Positions 52,291 to 60,855 of a stretch of DNA of 64,000 nucleotides are shown here, one piece after another. The notes beneath the pieces are model-generated. The model did not search any database. It was not told where the DNA came from and saw only the letters and a program-made list of their open reading frames with translations. Origin of the DNA: CAVVEQ01 sp963802095. Lineage in GTDB: Bacteria; Chloroflexota; Anaerolineae; Anaerolineales; Anaerolineaceae. The stretch is from NCBI GenBank assembly GCA_963802095.1, contig CAWDHI010000001.1:124001-188000 (forward strand), read 5' to 3'. Each line of letters starts with the position of its first letter. The first letter of the stretch is position 1. The translations under genes were made by a program, and so were the position numbers.

Positions 52291-54005
52291 AACCAAAATG
52301 GTGGCAACGCGTGGTTTTTTACCAAATCTATCCCCGTAGTTTTGCGGATTCCAACGAGGATGGAATTGGGGATATAAATGGAATCCGGCAAAAATTGGGT
52401 TACCTGAAATCACTTGGGATCGGCGCGATCTGGCTCTCCCCGCATTATCCTTCGCCAATGGTTGACTGCGGATACGATGTTTCGGATTATTGCGGTGTAG
52501 CACCAGAGTATGGCTCCATGGCGGAATTCACTTCTATGATCCACGAGGCACACGATTTGGGGATCAAAGTGATCCTGGATTTAGTGCTCAACCACACTTC
52601 CGACAAGCACACCTGGTTCCTGGAATCAAAATCGAGCTTCGATAACCCCAAAAGAAATTGGTACATTTGGAAGAAGGGGAAAAGGGATGGCCCGCCCAAT
52701 GATTGGAACTCCCCCTTCGGCGGAATTGCTTGGGAATATGATGCTTCCAGCGGTGAGTATTATTATCACTTTTTCTTCAAGGAACAACCTGATCTAAATT
52801 GGGAAAATCCACAGGTTCAGCAGGCTATGTGGGACGTGGTTCGATTCTGGTTGAATCTTGGCGTGGATGGCTTCAGGCTGGATGCGGTTGGGACGATCTT
52901 TGAGGTGGAGGACTGGCGGGACCATAACCAGGATTTCACCCTAGAAGAGCTCTACAAATCCAACCGGTTGGCTCAAACGGATATAGAGAAATCGCAAGTC
53001 TTACAGAACTATCAAGCCATGTTTCACTACCAATGGGATCAACCCCGCCTGCATGATGTGACCAAGGCATTGCGGCGGGTCATGAATGAATTTAAAGATC
53101 GCGTTCTTCTCGGTGAGACGGACGATATATCTCTTCATGGTAACGGGCAAGACGAGCTGCACATGGTTTTTAATTTTCCCCTTCTGGAAAAAGATAAACT
53201 CACTGCGAAAATTGTTGCCGAGAACCAGCAATCCCGACTACCAAAAATTCCGGTTGGCGGGTGGGCGGCGAATACCCTGGGAAACCATGATTCGAATAGG
53301 TCCTACAGTAAATTTGGGGATGGTATAAACGACGCCGCGATCGCCAAATTAAACCTGCTGCTTATGCTCACCCTAAGCGGAACCCCGGTTTTATATTACG
53401 GGGAAGAAATCGGCATGACCGATCTGAATGAGATTCAACTCAGTGATTTCCGGGATACGCTGGCGATCATGAATTATGAGATGGAAATGAAGGTGATGGG
53501 TATAAGTGGGGATGAATCGGTAACTGTGGGTGTTCAAACTGGCAGGGATAAATGCCGGACACCCATGCAGTGGGAGAATACCAAAAATGCTGGGTTCTGC
53601 CCTGATACGATCAAACCTTGGTTACCGGTCAACGGAAATTTCGCCCAGGGGACCAACGTTAGGGATCAACAAAATGATCCTGAATCGATCCTTTCTTTCT
53701 ATAAACGCGCAATCTCCTTCCGGAACCAGCACGATGTGCTCCAATATGGTGATTTTCACCTGGTTGAAAGCCCGGATGATAGGGTTCTGATCTTCGAAAG
53801 AGAATTATACAAAAGTCGTGTATTGGTCACCCTGAATTTCAGCTCTGAATCCGTGAATCTGAATACCTGGAATGAAAAGAAAGAAGAAGATTTTTCCTCA
53901 GTCTGCCCTACTGGTAAAGTTCAAAGTGAAGTGGTTGTATTGCTTCCATTTGAAGGTCGGGTATATCTTTCAGATAAAAAAGACACCGAAGTGATCAAAA
54001 AATGA
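52287..54005 (+). CDS. GH13 alpha-glucosidase (oligo-1,6-glucosidase type)
   Basis: A protein of 572 residues. GH13 regions are seen in order: DLVLNHTSDKHTWF, DGFRLDAVG (nucleophile Asp), LLGETDD (acid Glu) and TLGNHDSNR (Asp). The opening WWQRVVFYQIYPRSFADSNEDGIGDINGI is typical of subfamilies that cleave alpha-1,4/1,6 oligosaccharides or sucrose isomers. No signal peptide is present, so it acts inside the cell. Its coupling to mtaB is likely only operonic. Confidence 0.92.
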   Translation: MKPKWWQRVVFYQIYPRSFADSNEDGIGDINGIRQKLGYLKSLGIGAIWLSPHYPSPMVDCGYDVSDYCGVAPEYGSMAEFTSMIHEAHDLGIKVILDLVLNHTSDKHTWFLESKSSFDNPKRNWYIWKKGKRDGPPNDWNSPFGGIAWEYDASSGEYYYHFFFKEQPDLNWENPQVQQAMWDVVRFWLNLGVDGFRLDAVGTIFEVEDWRDHNQDFTLEELYKSNRLAQTDIEKSQVLQNYQAMFHYQWDQPRLHDVTKALRRVMNEFKDRVLLGETDDISLHGNGQDELHMVFNFPLLEKDKLTAKIVAENQQSRLPKIPVGGWAANTLGNHDSNRSYSKFGDGINDAAIAKLNLLLMLTLSGTPVLYYGEEIGMTDLNEIQLSDFRDTLAIMNYEMEMKVMGISGDESVTVGVQTGRDKCRTPMQWENTKNAGFCPDTIKPWLPVNGNFAQGTNVRDQQNDPESILSFYKRAISFRNQHDVLQYGDFHLVESPDDRVLIFERELYKSRVLVTLNFSSESVNLNTWNEKKEEDFSSVCPTGKVQSEVVVLLPFEGRVYLSDKKDTEVIKK

Positions 54006-54034
54006 GACTAACGGAAAATCGAAATATCTTAAGG

Positions 54035-54040
54035 TATAAT
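54035..54040 (+). promoter_or_regulatory. -10 element of the rpmH operon
   Basis: A perfect TATAAT, 50 bases before rpmH and just past the GH13 stop. No convincing -35 is seen. A palindrome follows at 54047-54061. Confidence 0.55.
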
Positions 54041-54046
54041 TGACGC

Positions 54047-54061
54047 TTGCGAATTTCGCAA
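54047..54061 (+). promoter_or_regulatory. Palindrome at the rpmH transcription start
   Basis: TTGCGAA and TTCGCAA with one central base form a perfect 7-bp dyad. It lies about 7 bases past the -10 element, at the expected transcript start, so it could be an operator. It is short, and chance cannot be excluded. Confidence 0.4.
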
Positions 54062-54090
54062 TGTGATTTTTTCGACTGAAAGGAAAGTGT

Positions 54091-54261
54091 ATGCCAAAAC
54101 GAACTTATCAACCTCGCATCCATCACCGCCTGCGCGTTCATGGATTCCGGCAGCGCATGTCCACTGCGGATGGTCGCGAAGTGTTGAAACGCCGACGCCT
54201 GCGCGGGCGTCATCAATTAACGGTAAAAGCGAACAACCACGTTAAACGCATCCGCTGGTAA
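54091..54261 (+). CDS. rpmH: 50S ribosomal protein L34
   Basis: A protein of 56 residues, extremely Arg-rich. It starts MPKRTYQPRIHHRLRVHGFRQ, and MSTADGREVLKRRRLRGRHQL is the L34 core. The extension beyond the usual 44-47 residues (about nine residues, ending VKRIRW) is at the C-terminus. An AAAGGAAAG site precedes the ATG. It is the first gene of the classic rpmH-rnpA-yidD-yidC-jag order. dnaA is not upstream here. A GH13 gene is. Confidence 0.95.
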   Translation: MPKRTYQPRIHHRLRVHGFRQRMSTADGREVLKRRRLRGRHQLTVKANNHVKRIRW

Positions 54262-54330
54262 AAAACCAGGTCAGCCAGGCATGGCATTCCAGAATATTCT
54301 ATTCAGAAGAATGCAAATGCAGGCTAGCGT

Positions 54331-54675
54331 GTGAAACGGAAGAACAGACTCTGTCATTCTGAAGAGATCAAGCGGGTGAGGCATACCGGAATTAGCTATA
54401 CCCATCCGCTTCTTGTGTTAATAAAGGGAGAGAACAGCCTGGATCATAATCGGATCGCAGTGATCGCTGGAAAAAGTACTGGCAGCGCTGTGGGACGTAA
54501 CCGGATTAAACGCAGGATGCGAGCCTGCATGGATGAAATGTTGCCATCAACGAAAGCAGGCTGGGATTTGATACTTCTGGCCCGGCAGGATTCACAGAAG
54601 GCAAATTACCATCAGCTTAAGGATGCTTTATGCAGCCTTTTATCCAGGGCTGAACTAATAACAAATAATGGGTGA
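54331..54675 (+). CDS. rnpA: Ribonuclease P protein component
   Basis: A protein of 114 residues from a GTG. The family RNR motif is AVGRNRIKRRMRACM, preceded by NRIAVIAGKSTGSA. It is the protein cofactor of RNase P in 5' tRNA processing. It follows rpmH by 69 bases and overlaps yidD by 8 bases. Confidence 0.94.
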   Translation: MKRKNRLCHSEEIKRVRHTGISYTHPLLVLIKGENSLDHNRIAVIAGKSTGSAVGRNRIKRRMRACMDEMLPSTKAGWDLILLARQDSQKANYHQLKDALCSLLSRAELITNNG

Positions 54676-54961
54676 AATTCACTCGAGCGAATCAGAATAT
54701 TCAAGCGAGCCGCGTTTGCGGGATTTACCGGTTAATCTGCGAACGATAATTCGCTGGCCGCTCCTGGCATTGATCCGGCTATATCAGGGTACATTATCAA
54801 AATCCATGCCCACCAATACCTGCCGATTTTACCCTTCCTGTTCCCATTACGGCTACCAGGCGATCTACAAACACGGGGCAATCAAAGGTTCGGTCATGGC
54901 AACCTGGCGGGTAATTCGATGCAATCCATTTAATCCGGGCGGGTATGATCCCGTCCCTTAA
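54668..54961 (+). CDS. yidD: Membrane protein insertion efficiency factor YidD
   Basis: A protein of 97 residues. The family block is LIRLYQGTLSKSMPTNTCRFYPSCSHYGYQAI, with Cys in CRFYPSCSHY and CNPFNPGGYDPVP at the end. It carries a 30-residue N-terminal extension compared with many YidD proteins. It is a small peripheral protein that aids YidC. The ATG overlaps the end of rnpA. Confidence 0.94.
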   Translation: MGEIHSSESEYSSEPRLRDLPVNLRTIIRWPLLALIRLYQGTLSKSMPTNTCRFYPSCSHYGYQAIYKHGAIKGSVMATWRVIRCNPFNPGGYDPVP

Positions 54962-54974
54962 AAAGGTAAAAAGA

Positions 54975-56078
54975 ATGAAATATAAAAAGATATCAGTGGT
55001 GGTTTTATTAGCGCTCGCAGCTCTGATACTTGCCGGGTGTACCGGCGCAGGAGGCGGGGTGAACAACTGGCCTGGAATGACCATTGCCGGGGATACCGCA
55101 TATTTGGCGAATGGAACCGCGATATACGGTGTTGATCTGACCAATGGCTCTCAGAGCTGGGTCTTTCCAGAACAAAGAGATGGCGGAGGCTTTCTTGAAA
55201 GCCTTTTTGCGCAAGGCCCAAATTACGGGATCCTTTTTGCGCCTCCTGCCATCGATGGGGATTTACTGGTAATTGGAAATTACTCCAATCAACTTTTTGG
55301 GATTAATATCGCGAATTCAACCGAGATGTGGAAATTCACGGAAGCCAAAGATCGCTACATAGGCGGCGCATTGATCGCAAGCGATTATATTTTTGCTCCC
55401 AACGCGGATGACAATCTGTATATTCTCAATAAAAAAGGTCAGCTCGTGAAAACCATCACTACCAGCGGACCGCTTTGGTCTGCGCCGGTACTAAATGGCA
55501 CAGTGGTGTACCTCTCCGGATTGGATCACTTTCTGCACGCATACGATTTGCAGACTCTCAATCAACTCTGGCAGACCGATCTGGGTGGGGCGCTTGTAGC
55601 CAGCCCGGTTCTGGATGCAGATGGCAACTTGCTGGTTGGGAACATCAGCGGATTGCTTTCCAAAGTGGATGGGAAGACCGGAAAGATCCTCGATCAAACT
55701 TCACTCAGTGGTGGAATATGGTCCAAACCAGTCATTCAGGATGGTAAAGTTTTTATCGGGGTGCAGAGTGGAGATTTTTACGCCTTAGACGAAAAGGGTT
55801 TGAATAACAAACCCTCCCTGATCAACACTTCCTCACCAGTAATTGCTTCCCCTGTGCTCATTCCTGAAGGCGTTGTTTATGTGAATGAAGCCGGAAATGT
55901 AGTCGGCCTGAATATGGATCTCACAGAGAATTGGCTTCAGCAAATCAACGGTCAATTGTATACTGACCCTGTTCTGGTGGGTGATCTAATACTTGTACCC
56001 GTCAAAGGCGGGGATGTGCTGATTCAGACTGTAAAAACAAACGGTGCACTTTCCTGGCCGTTCAACCCAGCGAAATAG
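54975..56078 (+). CDS. PQQ-like beta-propeller lipoprotein inside the yidD-yidC operon
   Basis: A protein of 367 residues. The signal peptide ends in a lipobox (LILAGC, Cys about 22). The mature part is a beta-propeller with repeats such as DTAYLANGTAIYGVDLTNGSQSW, VVYLSGLDHFLHAYDLQTLNQLW and NLLVGNISGLLSKVDGKTGKIL, the pattern of PQQ-binding-like or BamB-like blades. BamB serves the outer-membrane Bam complex, but no other Bam gene is seen. Placement between yidD and yidC, with 13-base gaps, suggests a role in membrane protein insertion. This is inference. Confidence 0.85.
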   Translation: MKYKKISVVVLLALAALILAGCTGAGGGVNNWPGMTIAGDTAYLANGTAIYGVDLTNGSQSWVFPEQRDGGGFLESLFAQGPNYGILFAPPAIDGDLLVIGNYSNQLFGINIANSTEMWKFTEAKDRYIGGALIASDYIFAPNADDNLYILNKKGQLVKTITTSGPLWSAPVLNGTVVYLSGLDHFLHAYDLQTLNQLWQTDLGGALVASPVLDADGNLLVGNISGLLSKVDGKTGKILDQTSLSGGIWSKPVIQDGKVFIGVQSGDFYALDEKGLNNKPSLINTSSPVIASPVLIPEGVVYVNEAGNVVGLNMDLTENWLQQINGQLYTDPVLVGDLILVPVKGGDVLIQTVKTNGALSWPFNPAK

Positions 56079-56091
56079 GATAGGAATCATA

Positions 56092-56928
56092 ATGGGCGAT
56101 CTTTTTAATGCGGTTATCGTTACTCCTTTCGTGAATGTTCTTCTATACATTTACGATCTAATTGGAAACAATTTTGGCATAGCCATCATCCTGTTCACCA
56201 TTCTTGTCCGCCTCGTCACCTGGCCTTTGCAGGCGAAACAGATCCAGGGTGCGAAGGCGATGACAGACCTGCAGAAGGATAAACGTTACCTGGATATGCA
56301 AGCCAAGTACAAAGGGGATAAAGAAGGTTTGGCCAAGGCGCAGATGGAATTGTATAAGGAGATGAAGATAAATCCCTTTGCCTCCTGCCTGCCAACGGTC
56401 ATTCAATTACCGGTTATCATCGGTTTGTACCAGGCGTTGATCATGGCATTGGCTAGTACCAACCTGGATTTACTGAAATTAACGAACCATATATACCCAA
56501 ATTTCCTAAACCTGTCAGATTTGATCCCGTTGAATGATCAATTTTTATGGATGAACCTCAGTCAACCTGAGCGGTGGTATATCCCTGGTACTGAGATCGG
56601 GATCCCGATTCTCACGATCATTGTTGTCATCACTACCTATGCACAGCAAAAACTGATGACCCCGCCTTCCATGGGAGGAAACGATCAATCCGCCCAAATG
56701 ACCAAGACGATGAATATGTATATGCCCTTGCTGATGGGCTGGATCTCCTATACCCTTGCAGCAGGCCTGGCTATCTATTTCGTGGCCTCGAACCTTATCG
56801 GTATTTTCCAGTACGCCATGATGGGGCAAATCGATTGGAAAAATTGGCGAAATTTGATCCCCTTCATGGGAATAAAACCTGAACCACAGGGAAAAAATCT
56901 GGCACAAAAGCCAAAAAGTAAACGGTGA
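56092..56928 (+). CDS. yidC: YidC/Oxa1 membrane protein insertase
   Basis: A protein of 278 residues of the short (Gram-positive) type, with no large periplasmic domain. The core begins GIAIILFTILVRLVTWPLQAKQ with the hydrophilic-groove Arg, then MKINPFASCLPTVIQLPVIIGLYQAL. Five membrane helices and a basic C-terminus (KPKSKR) follow. It inserts membrane proteins with or without SecYEG. The ATG at 56092 is 13 bases after the propeller gene. The frame from 56044 is within that gene. Confidence 0.95.
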   Translation: MGDLFNAVIVTPFVNVLLYIYDLIGNNFGIAIILFTILVRLVTWPLQAKQIQGAKAMTDLQKDKRYLDMQAKYKGDKEGLAKAQMELYKEMKINPFASCLPTVIQLPVIIGLYQALIMALASTNLDLLKLTNHIYPNFLNLSDLIPLNDQFLWMNLSQPERWYIPGTEIGIPILTIIVVITTYAQQKLMTPPSMGGNDQSAQMTKTMNMYMPLLMGWISYTLAAGLAIYFVASNLIGIFQYAMMGQIDWKNWRNLIPFMGIKPEPQGKNLAQKPKSKR

Positions 56929-56937
56929 GGGAAATAT

Positions 56938-57732
56938 ATGCAACAGGAAAGAACCAACCTGGAGATCATCGCTCCGACAATCGATGAAGCCATTGAGCAG
57001 GGGCTGGATCAACTTGGTCTGCCCAAGGATGCGGTTGAGATTGAAATCCTCGATAGCGGCAGTAAAGGTCTTCTCGGTCTAGGTCACCGTCAGGCCAGAG
57101 TCCGCCTTACGATTCGAGATGAGGAGCCCTCCGCGGTTTCCCGGAAAGTAGATAAGCCCGCGCAGGAAAGCTCCGGGAAAACCCAGGCAAAACCTCCGGC
57201 GACCAAGACGGAAAAGCAGGAAGTGAAACCGAAAGTCCAAAAGGAAATCGTTCTTGGAGATGACCACGAACTTCAAGTCGCTAAAGCAGTTGTAGAGGAA
57301 ATGCTTGATAAACTGAAGGTCTTCGCAAAAGTTGATATTAAGTATCTTGAATCGGAAGAACGCAACGGTGAACGGACCATATTCATCGAAATTACCGGTG
57401 AGGATCTGAGTATTTTGATCGGACGAAAATCTGAGATCTTGAATGCCCTGCAATACCTCTGTAGCCTGATCGTTTGCCGCGAATTGGGTAATTGGGTTCC
57501 GCTCATGATCGATATCCAGGGATATCGATCCCGCCGGGAGAGCCAGCTCCGCCGAATCGCCGACCGGATGGCGGATCAGGCTATCCTTACAGGCAAGAAG
57601 CAGGTTTTGGAGCCTATGCCAGCCGGTGAACGACGGATAATCCACATTCAATTAAAAGACCACCCGGATGTGATCACCGAAAGCATGGGGGAGGAACCAA
57701 ACCGGAAAGTGACGATCAGTTTAAAGAAATAA
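56938..57732 (+). CDS. jag: RNA-binding protein Jag/KhpB
   Basis: A protein of 264 residues. The N-terminal Jag_N domain includes the conserved KGLLGLGHRQARVRL. A charged linker (about 60-105) is followed by a KH domain (GEDLSILIGRKSEILNALQYL) and an R3H domain (RRIADRMADQAILTGKKQVLEPMPAGERRIIH). It binds RNA and, with KhpA, affects cell elongation and division in other bacteria. It is 9 bases after yidC. Confidence 0.93.
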   Translation: MQQERTNLEIIAPTIDEAIEQGLDQLGLPKDAVEIEILDSGSKGLLGLGHRQARVRLTIRDEEPSAVSRKVDKPAQESSGKTQAKPPATKTEKQEVKPKVQKEIVLGDDHELQVAKAVVEEMLDKLKVFAKVDIKYLESEERNGERTIFIEITGEDLSILIGRKSEILNALQYLCSLIVCRELGNWVPLMIDIQGYRSRRESQLRRIADRMADQAILTGKKQVLEPMPAGERRIIHIQLKDHPDVITESMGEEPNRKVTISLKK

Positions 57733-57740
57733 AGTCCACG

Positions 57741-57778
57741 CACGGGTTCGCTGCAAACAGCAGCCCGTGTTGTGTTTC
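57741..57778 (+). terminator. Probable terminator after jag
   Basis: CACGGG (57741-57746) and CCCGTG (57764-57769), with inner GCTG/CAGC pairs, form a hairpin followed by TTGTGTTT. The T tract is imperfect, so some read-through into the phosphorylase gene is possible. Confidence 0.55.
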
Positions 57779-57798
57779 AACGAAAAGGTCAAATTACC

Positions 57799-59103
57799 AT
57801 GAATGCTGTGGATGTGATCATCAAGAAACGGGACGGGCTGGAGCTCAGCCGCGAAGAGATCGAATTCTTCGTTAATGGATTCACCCGCGGTGATATCCCC
57901 GATTATCAGGCTGCCGCCTGGGCGATGGCTGTATTAATTCGGGGTATGACCGACCGGGAAACGACCGATCTAACCCTGGCGATGGCGAATTCCGGATCCA
58001 CCCTAGATCTATCTAAGGTCGTGAAGATCGCACTGGATAAGCATTCGACCGGCGGCGTCGGTGATAAAACCACACTGGTCGTGGAGCCGTTGGTGGCTGC
58101 TTGCGGGGTGCCGGTGGGGAAGATGTCTGGCAGGGGACTGGGCTTTAGCGGCGGTACGCTGGATAAACTGGAATCCATTCCAGGTTACCGGACGAATCTA
58201 TCCAGGGATGAATTCATTCTTCAACTTAGAGAGATTGGCCTGGTACTCACCGGGCAGAGCCCTGACCTGGCACCTGCGGATGGAAAATTCTACGCGCTTC
58301 GGGATGTAACCGGAACCGTTCCCTCCATGCCGTTGATAGCCTCCTCGGTGATGAGTAAAAAGATCGCGGGCGGAGCGCAGGCGATCGTTCTGGATGTTAA
58401 AGTTGGCAGCGGCGCCTTTATGAAAACCCTGGAGGATGCCAGGACTTTGTCGGTCCTGATGGTTTCGATTGGCAGGCTTTCCGGTAGAAAGGTCGTTGCG
58501 CTAATATCTGATATGAACCAGCCGCTGGGTCGTGCTGTCGGTAATGCCCTGGAATTAAAGGAAGCGATCGAAACATTGCACGGGGAGGGTCCCCAAGATT
58601 TTCGCCAGCATTGCCTGGATGTAGCAAGCGAGATGCTTCTGCTGGGCGGGAGAGTGGGCTCAACGGCAGAAGGTTTGGAACTGGCGAAGCAATCACTGGC
58701 GGATGGAAGCGCATGGGAAAAATTACGAATTCTGGTCCAGCGGCAGGGCGGGGATGTGAGTTATATAGATAATCCGGATAAATTACCAAAGGCAGGCGTT
58801 GTTCAGACAGTCAGATCTCTCAGGCATGGTTATATCAGCCGGCTTGATGCGCGGGTGGTGGGTGAGACATCGGTGGATATGGGTGCAGGAAGGGCAAAGA
58901 AAGAAGATAGTATCGATCATTCAGTCGGGATCCTGGTTAATAAAAAAGTGGGTGAAATGGTGGAACTGGGTGAACCGCTATTTACTTTACATTGTGCGAG
59001 TGAGGCGGATGCGATTATTGCCGAATCCCGTTTAAAGAATGCGGTGAGTATTGAGGATACTCCATGCCAGCCCTTGCCACTTTTCTACGACCGGATAGAA
59101 TAA
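57799..59103 (+). CDS. Pyrimidine-nucleoside (thymidine) phosphorylase
   Basis: A protein of 434 residues. The family signature is SGRGLGFSGGTLDKLESIPG after DKHSTGGVGDKTTLVVEPLVAACGVPVGKM. The substrate loop has LYALRDVTGTVPSMPLIASSVMSKKIAGG. A C-terminal barrel-like domain (DARVVGETSVDMGAGR) ends it. It cleaves pyrimidine nucleosides with phosphate in salvage. The ATG at 57799 (MNAVDVIIKKRDG) is favoured over 57772, which lies in the hairpin region. Thymidine versus broad specificity is not fixed. Confidence 0.93.
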   Translation: MNAVDVIIKKRDGLELSREEIEFFVNGFTRGDIPDYQAAAWAMAVLIRGMTDRETTDLTLAMANSGSTLDLSKVVKIALDKHSTGGVGDKTTLVVEPLVAACGVPVGKMSGRGLGFSGGTLDKLESIPGYRTNLSRDEFILQLREIGLVLTGQSPDLAPADGKFYALRDVTGTVPSMPLIASSVMSKKIAGGAQAIVLDVKVGSGAFMKTLEDARTLSVLMVSIGRLSGRKVVALISDMNQPLGRAVGNALELKEAIETLHGEGPQDFRQHCLDVASEMLLLGGRVGSTAEGLELAKQSLADGSAWEKLRILVQRQGGDVSYIDNPDKLPKAGVVQTVRSLRHGYISRLDARVVGETSVDMGAGRAKKEDSIDHSVGILVNKKVGEMVELGEPLFTLHCASEADAIIAESRLKNAVSIEDTPCQPLPLFYDRIE

Positions 59104-59161
59104 TACGGGGCAAGAATGATCTTCATTTCCAGAGGGACTTCATCGATGCCGCAAGGAAATT

Positions 59162-59977
59162 ATGAAAAAATTCTTTAAAGGCTTTTTTTCGAAAAACGAA
59201 CCGCCAAAACCGGTTGAGCAGACAATTCCCGTTACCAGGCCGGAAGTACAAGAATTCATGATTCCACCAGATGAATATACAAGCGACGCAACATTGATAG
59301 CATCCTCATATTCGTCACAAGTCAACCAACAGGTTGTCCTGCCTGTTTCTGAACCAGTCAACCCGGTTCGTAAAACTTCTGATGATGCGCGTGACTATAT
59401 CGAGAAGGTGCGCCAAAAGGAAGATGCCCTTGCGATGAGGTTTGCATCCGGGACGATCAACCGCAAGCAATTTGAAGAACTCTACGGGAGTTACCAGCAG
59501 GAAATCCGGATGGTTGAACAATTCATGAGTCAAAACCCGGAATCCCAGGATTGGCGAAACCAGGTGACGGATGGCCAGTCCATGATCATTCGCCGGCGTC
59601 ATCAATCAGAGATGACTGGTTATTCCATATATGACCTGCGCTCGGGATTACCCATCCAAACCAGGGGCGATTTTGGAGTTGACCCCGCGCTTTTTGTTCC
59701 AATGCTTTTCGCCTATCAATCCGCAACCAGGGAGATCTTCGGGGGAGAGGTTCGTTTGACCCAGATCGAGGGGGGTAAGTGGCTCTGTTTTATTCCCGGA
59801 AAGGTCACCTCCACCATCGCGCTCTTCAACAATGAACCAACCCAGCAACAAATCAAGAATTTGGAACAATCTCAAAAACTATTCGAAGAGGCCAATGCTC
59901 ACCAGCTCCAACGAGAAATGATCGATCCGGATGCACTGGTTCTGCCCCATGATTATTATTTAAAGGAAAAGTTTTAG
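59162..59977 (+). CDS. Protein with a putative roadblock-like domain, partner of the Rab-like GTPase
   Basis: A protein of 271 residues with no signal peptide. Residues about 1-75 are a Pro-rich, probably disordered basic-start segment (KKFFKGFFSKNEPPKP). Residues about 80-125 (AMRFASGTINRKQFEELYGSYQQEI) look like a SHOCT-type helical pair. Residues about 150-245 (YSIYDLRSGLPIQTRGDF, then ALFNNEPTQQQIKNLEQSQKLFEEAN) have the strand and helix pattern of roadblock/LC7 proteins such as MglB. The next gene, 7 bases on, is a Ras-like GTPase. Roadblock proteins regulate such GTPases. The roadblock call is by eye only. Confidence 0.6.
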   Translation: MKKFFKGFFSKNEPPKPVEQTIPVTRPEVQEFMIPPDEYTSDATLIASSYSSQVNQQVVLPVSEPVNPVRKTSDDARDYIEKVRQKEDALAMRFASGTINRKQFEELYGSYQQEIRMVEQFMSQNPESQDWRNQVTDGQSMIIRRRHQSEMTGYSIYDLRSGLPIQTRGDFGVDPALFVPMLFAYQSATREIFGGEVRLTQIEGGKWLCFIPGKVTSTIALFNNEPTQQQIKNLEQSQKLFEEANAHQLQREMIDPDALVLPHDYYLKEKF

Positions 59978-59984
59978 AGGTATT

Positions 59985-60506
59985 ATGGAAGGTGTCCCGA
60001 TATTCAAAGTGATCCTGCTCGGGGACGGAAATGTTGGCAAAACATCCCTTGCCCGGCAATACTGCGAGGGCAAATTCGAAGTCTCGCGCATTATGACCAT
60101 TGGGGTGGATTTTCAGACCAAGGTTGTGGACCTTCCCGGTCAGCAGGTGAAGCTTTCCATCTGGGATGTGGCGGGGCAGCCACGCTTTCAGGCAGTGCGG
60201 GAGAGTTTCTACAGGGGGAGTGTCTCAGCCGCGCTCGTTTATGACCTTGGAGAGAAGAATTCCTTGGATAATCTGCCCAACTGGGTGGAGGAAGTACGTA
60301 AGTTCACACCAACCGTGAAATTTGTGGTGATTGGCAACAAGCTCGACCTGGTGCCCCAACCACCTGAATTGGCGAGAGCAGGCATGGAATTTGCCATGAG
60401 CATTGGCGCACCATTTCTATTAACAAGCGCAGCCACGGGAAATGGGGTAAGTGCGATGTTCGATTACATTGCCCGGCTGGCATTCGGTATGCCAATTCAG
60501 CAGTAA
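59985..60506 (+). CDS. Rab/Ras-like small GTPase
   Basis: A protein of 173 residues, the size of a single G domain. G1 is GDGNVGKTS, G2 has Thr in MTIGVDFQTK (a Rab-type effector loop), G3 is WDVAGQPRF with the catalytic Gln, G4 is GNKLD and G5 is TSAATG. It has no C-terminal Cys, so it is not lipidated like eukaryotic Rab. It belongs with the MglA/Rup group of bacterial Ras-like GTPases. The previous gene is the likely regulator. GAGG precedes the ATG. Function unknown. Confidence 0.9.
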   Translation: MEGVPIFKVILLGDGNVGKTSLARQYCEGKFEVSRIMTIGVDFQTKVVDLPGQQVKLSIWDVAGQPRFQAVRESFYRGSVSAALVYDLGEKNSLDNLPNWVEEVRKFTPTVKFVVIGNKLDLVPQPPELARAGMEFAMSIGAPFLLTSAATGNGVSAMFDYIARLAFGMPIQQ

Positions 60507-60572
60507 ACCAAATCCACATCTCTTGTGATTCCCTTATCTTTTTTTGGCTATTATGGGATAATTTGCCAATTA

Positions 60573-60836
60573 CGACGTAGATGGAAACGAGTAAGTTCTG
60601 AATCTCCAAAGCGAACCCGGGGTGGTGGAAGCCGGGAGGAGGGAAGGGACTGAAAATCCTTCCGGAGTTTCGAGCTGAACACTTATAAAGTTAGTAAGCA
60701 AGACGGAGCAGCCACCGTTACAATGGCCATGGAATGAGAAGTTCCAGCGAAGCGTCTGCCGGACCTGGCAGGAATACGGGTGGTACCGCGGGTGTAAGCT
60801 CGTCCCGAATCGGGATGAGATTTTTTATTTTTTAAT
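60573..60836 (+). promoter_or_regulatory. T-box riboswitch (isoleucine) upstream of ileS
   Basis: The sequence has the distal stem I block GCGAACCCGGGGTGGTGGAAGCC and a stem II/III region. The antiterminator T-box core is GGGTGGTACCGCGG (about 60778-60791). The variable T of TGGT can pair with A73 of tRNA-Ile. An ATC triplet at 60656-60658, in a loop of stem I, is the best specifier candidate. A terminator hairpin (CTCGTCCCG 60799-60807 / CGGGATGAG 60811-60819) with a T-rich tail to about 60833 completes the switch. Uncharged tRNA-Ile should prevent termination. Confidence 0.9.
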
Positions 60837-60855
60837 GGCCAACGCCGGAGGAAAG

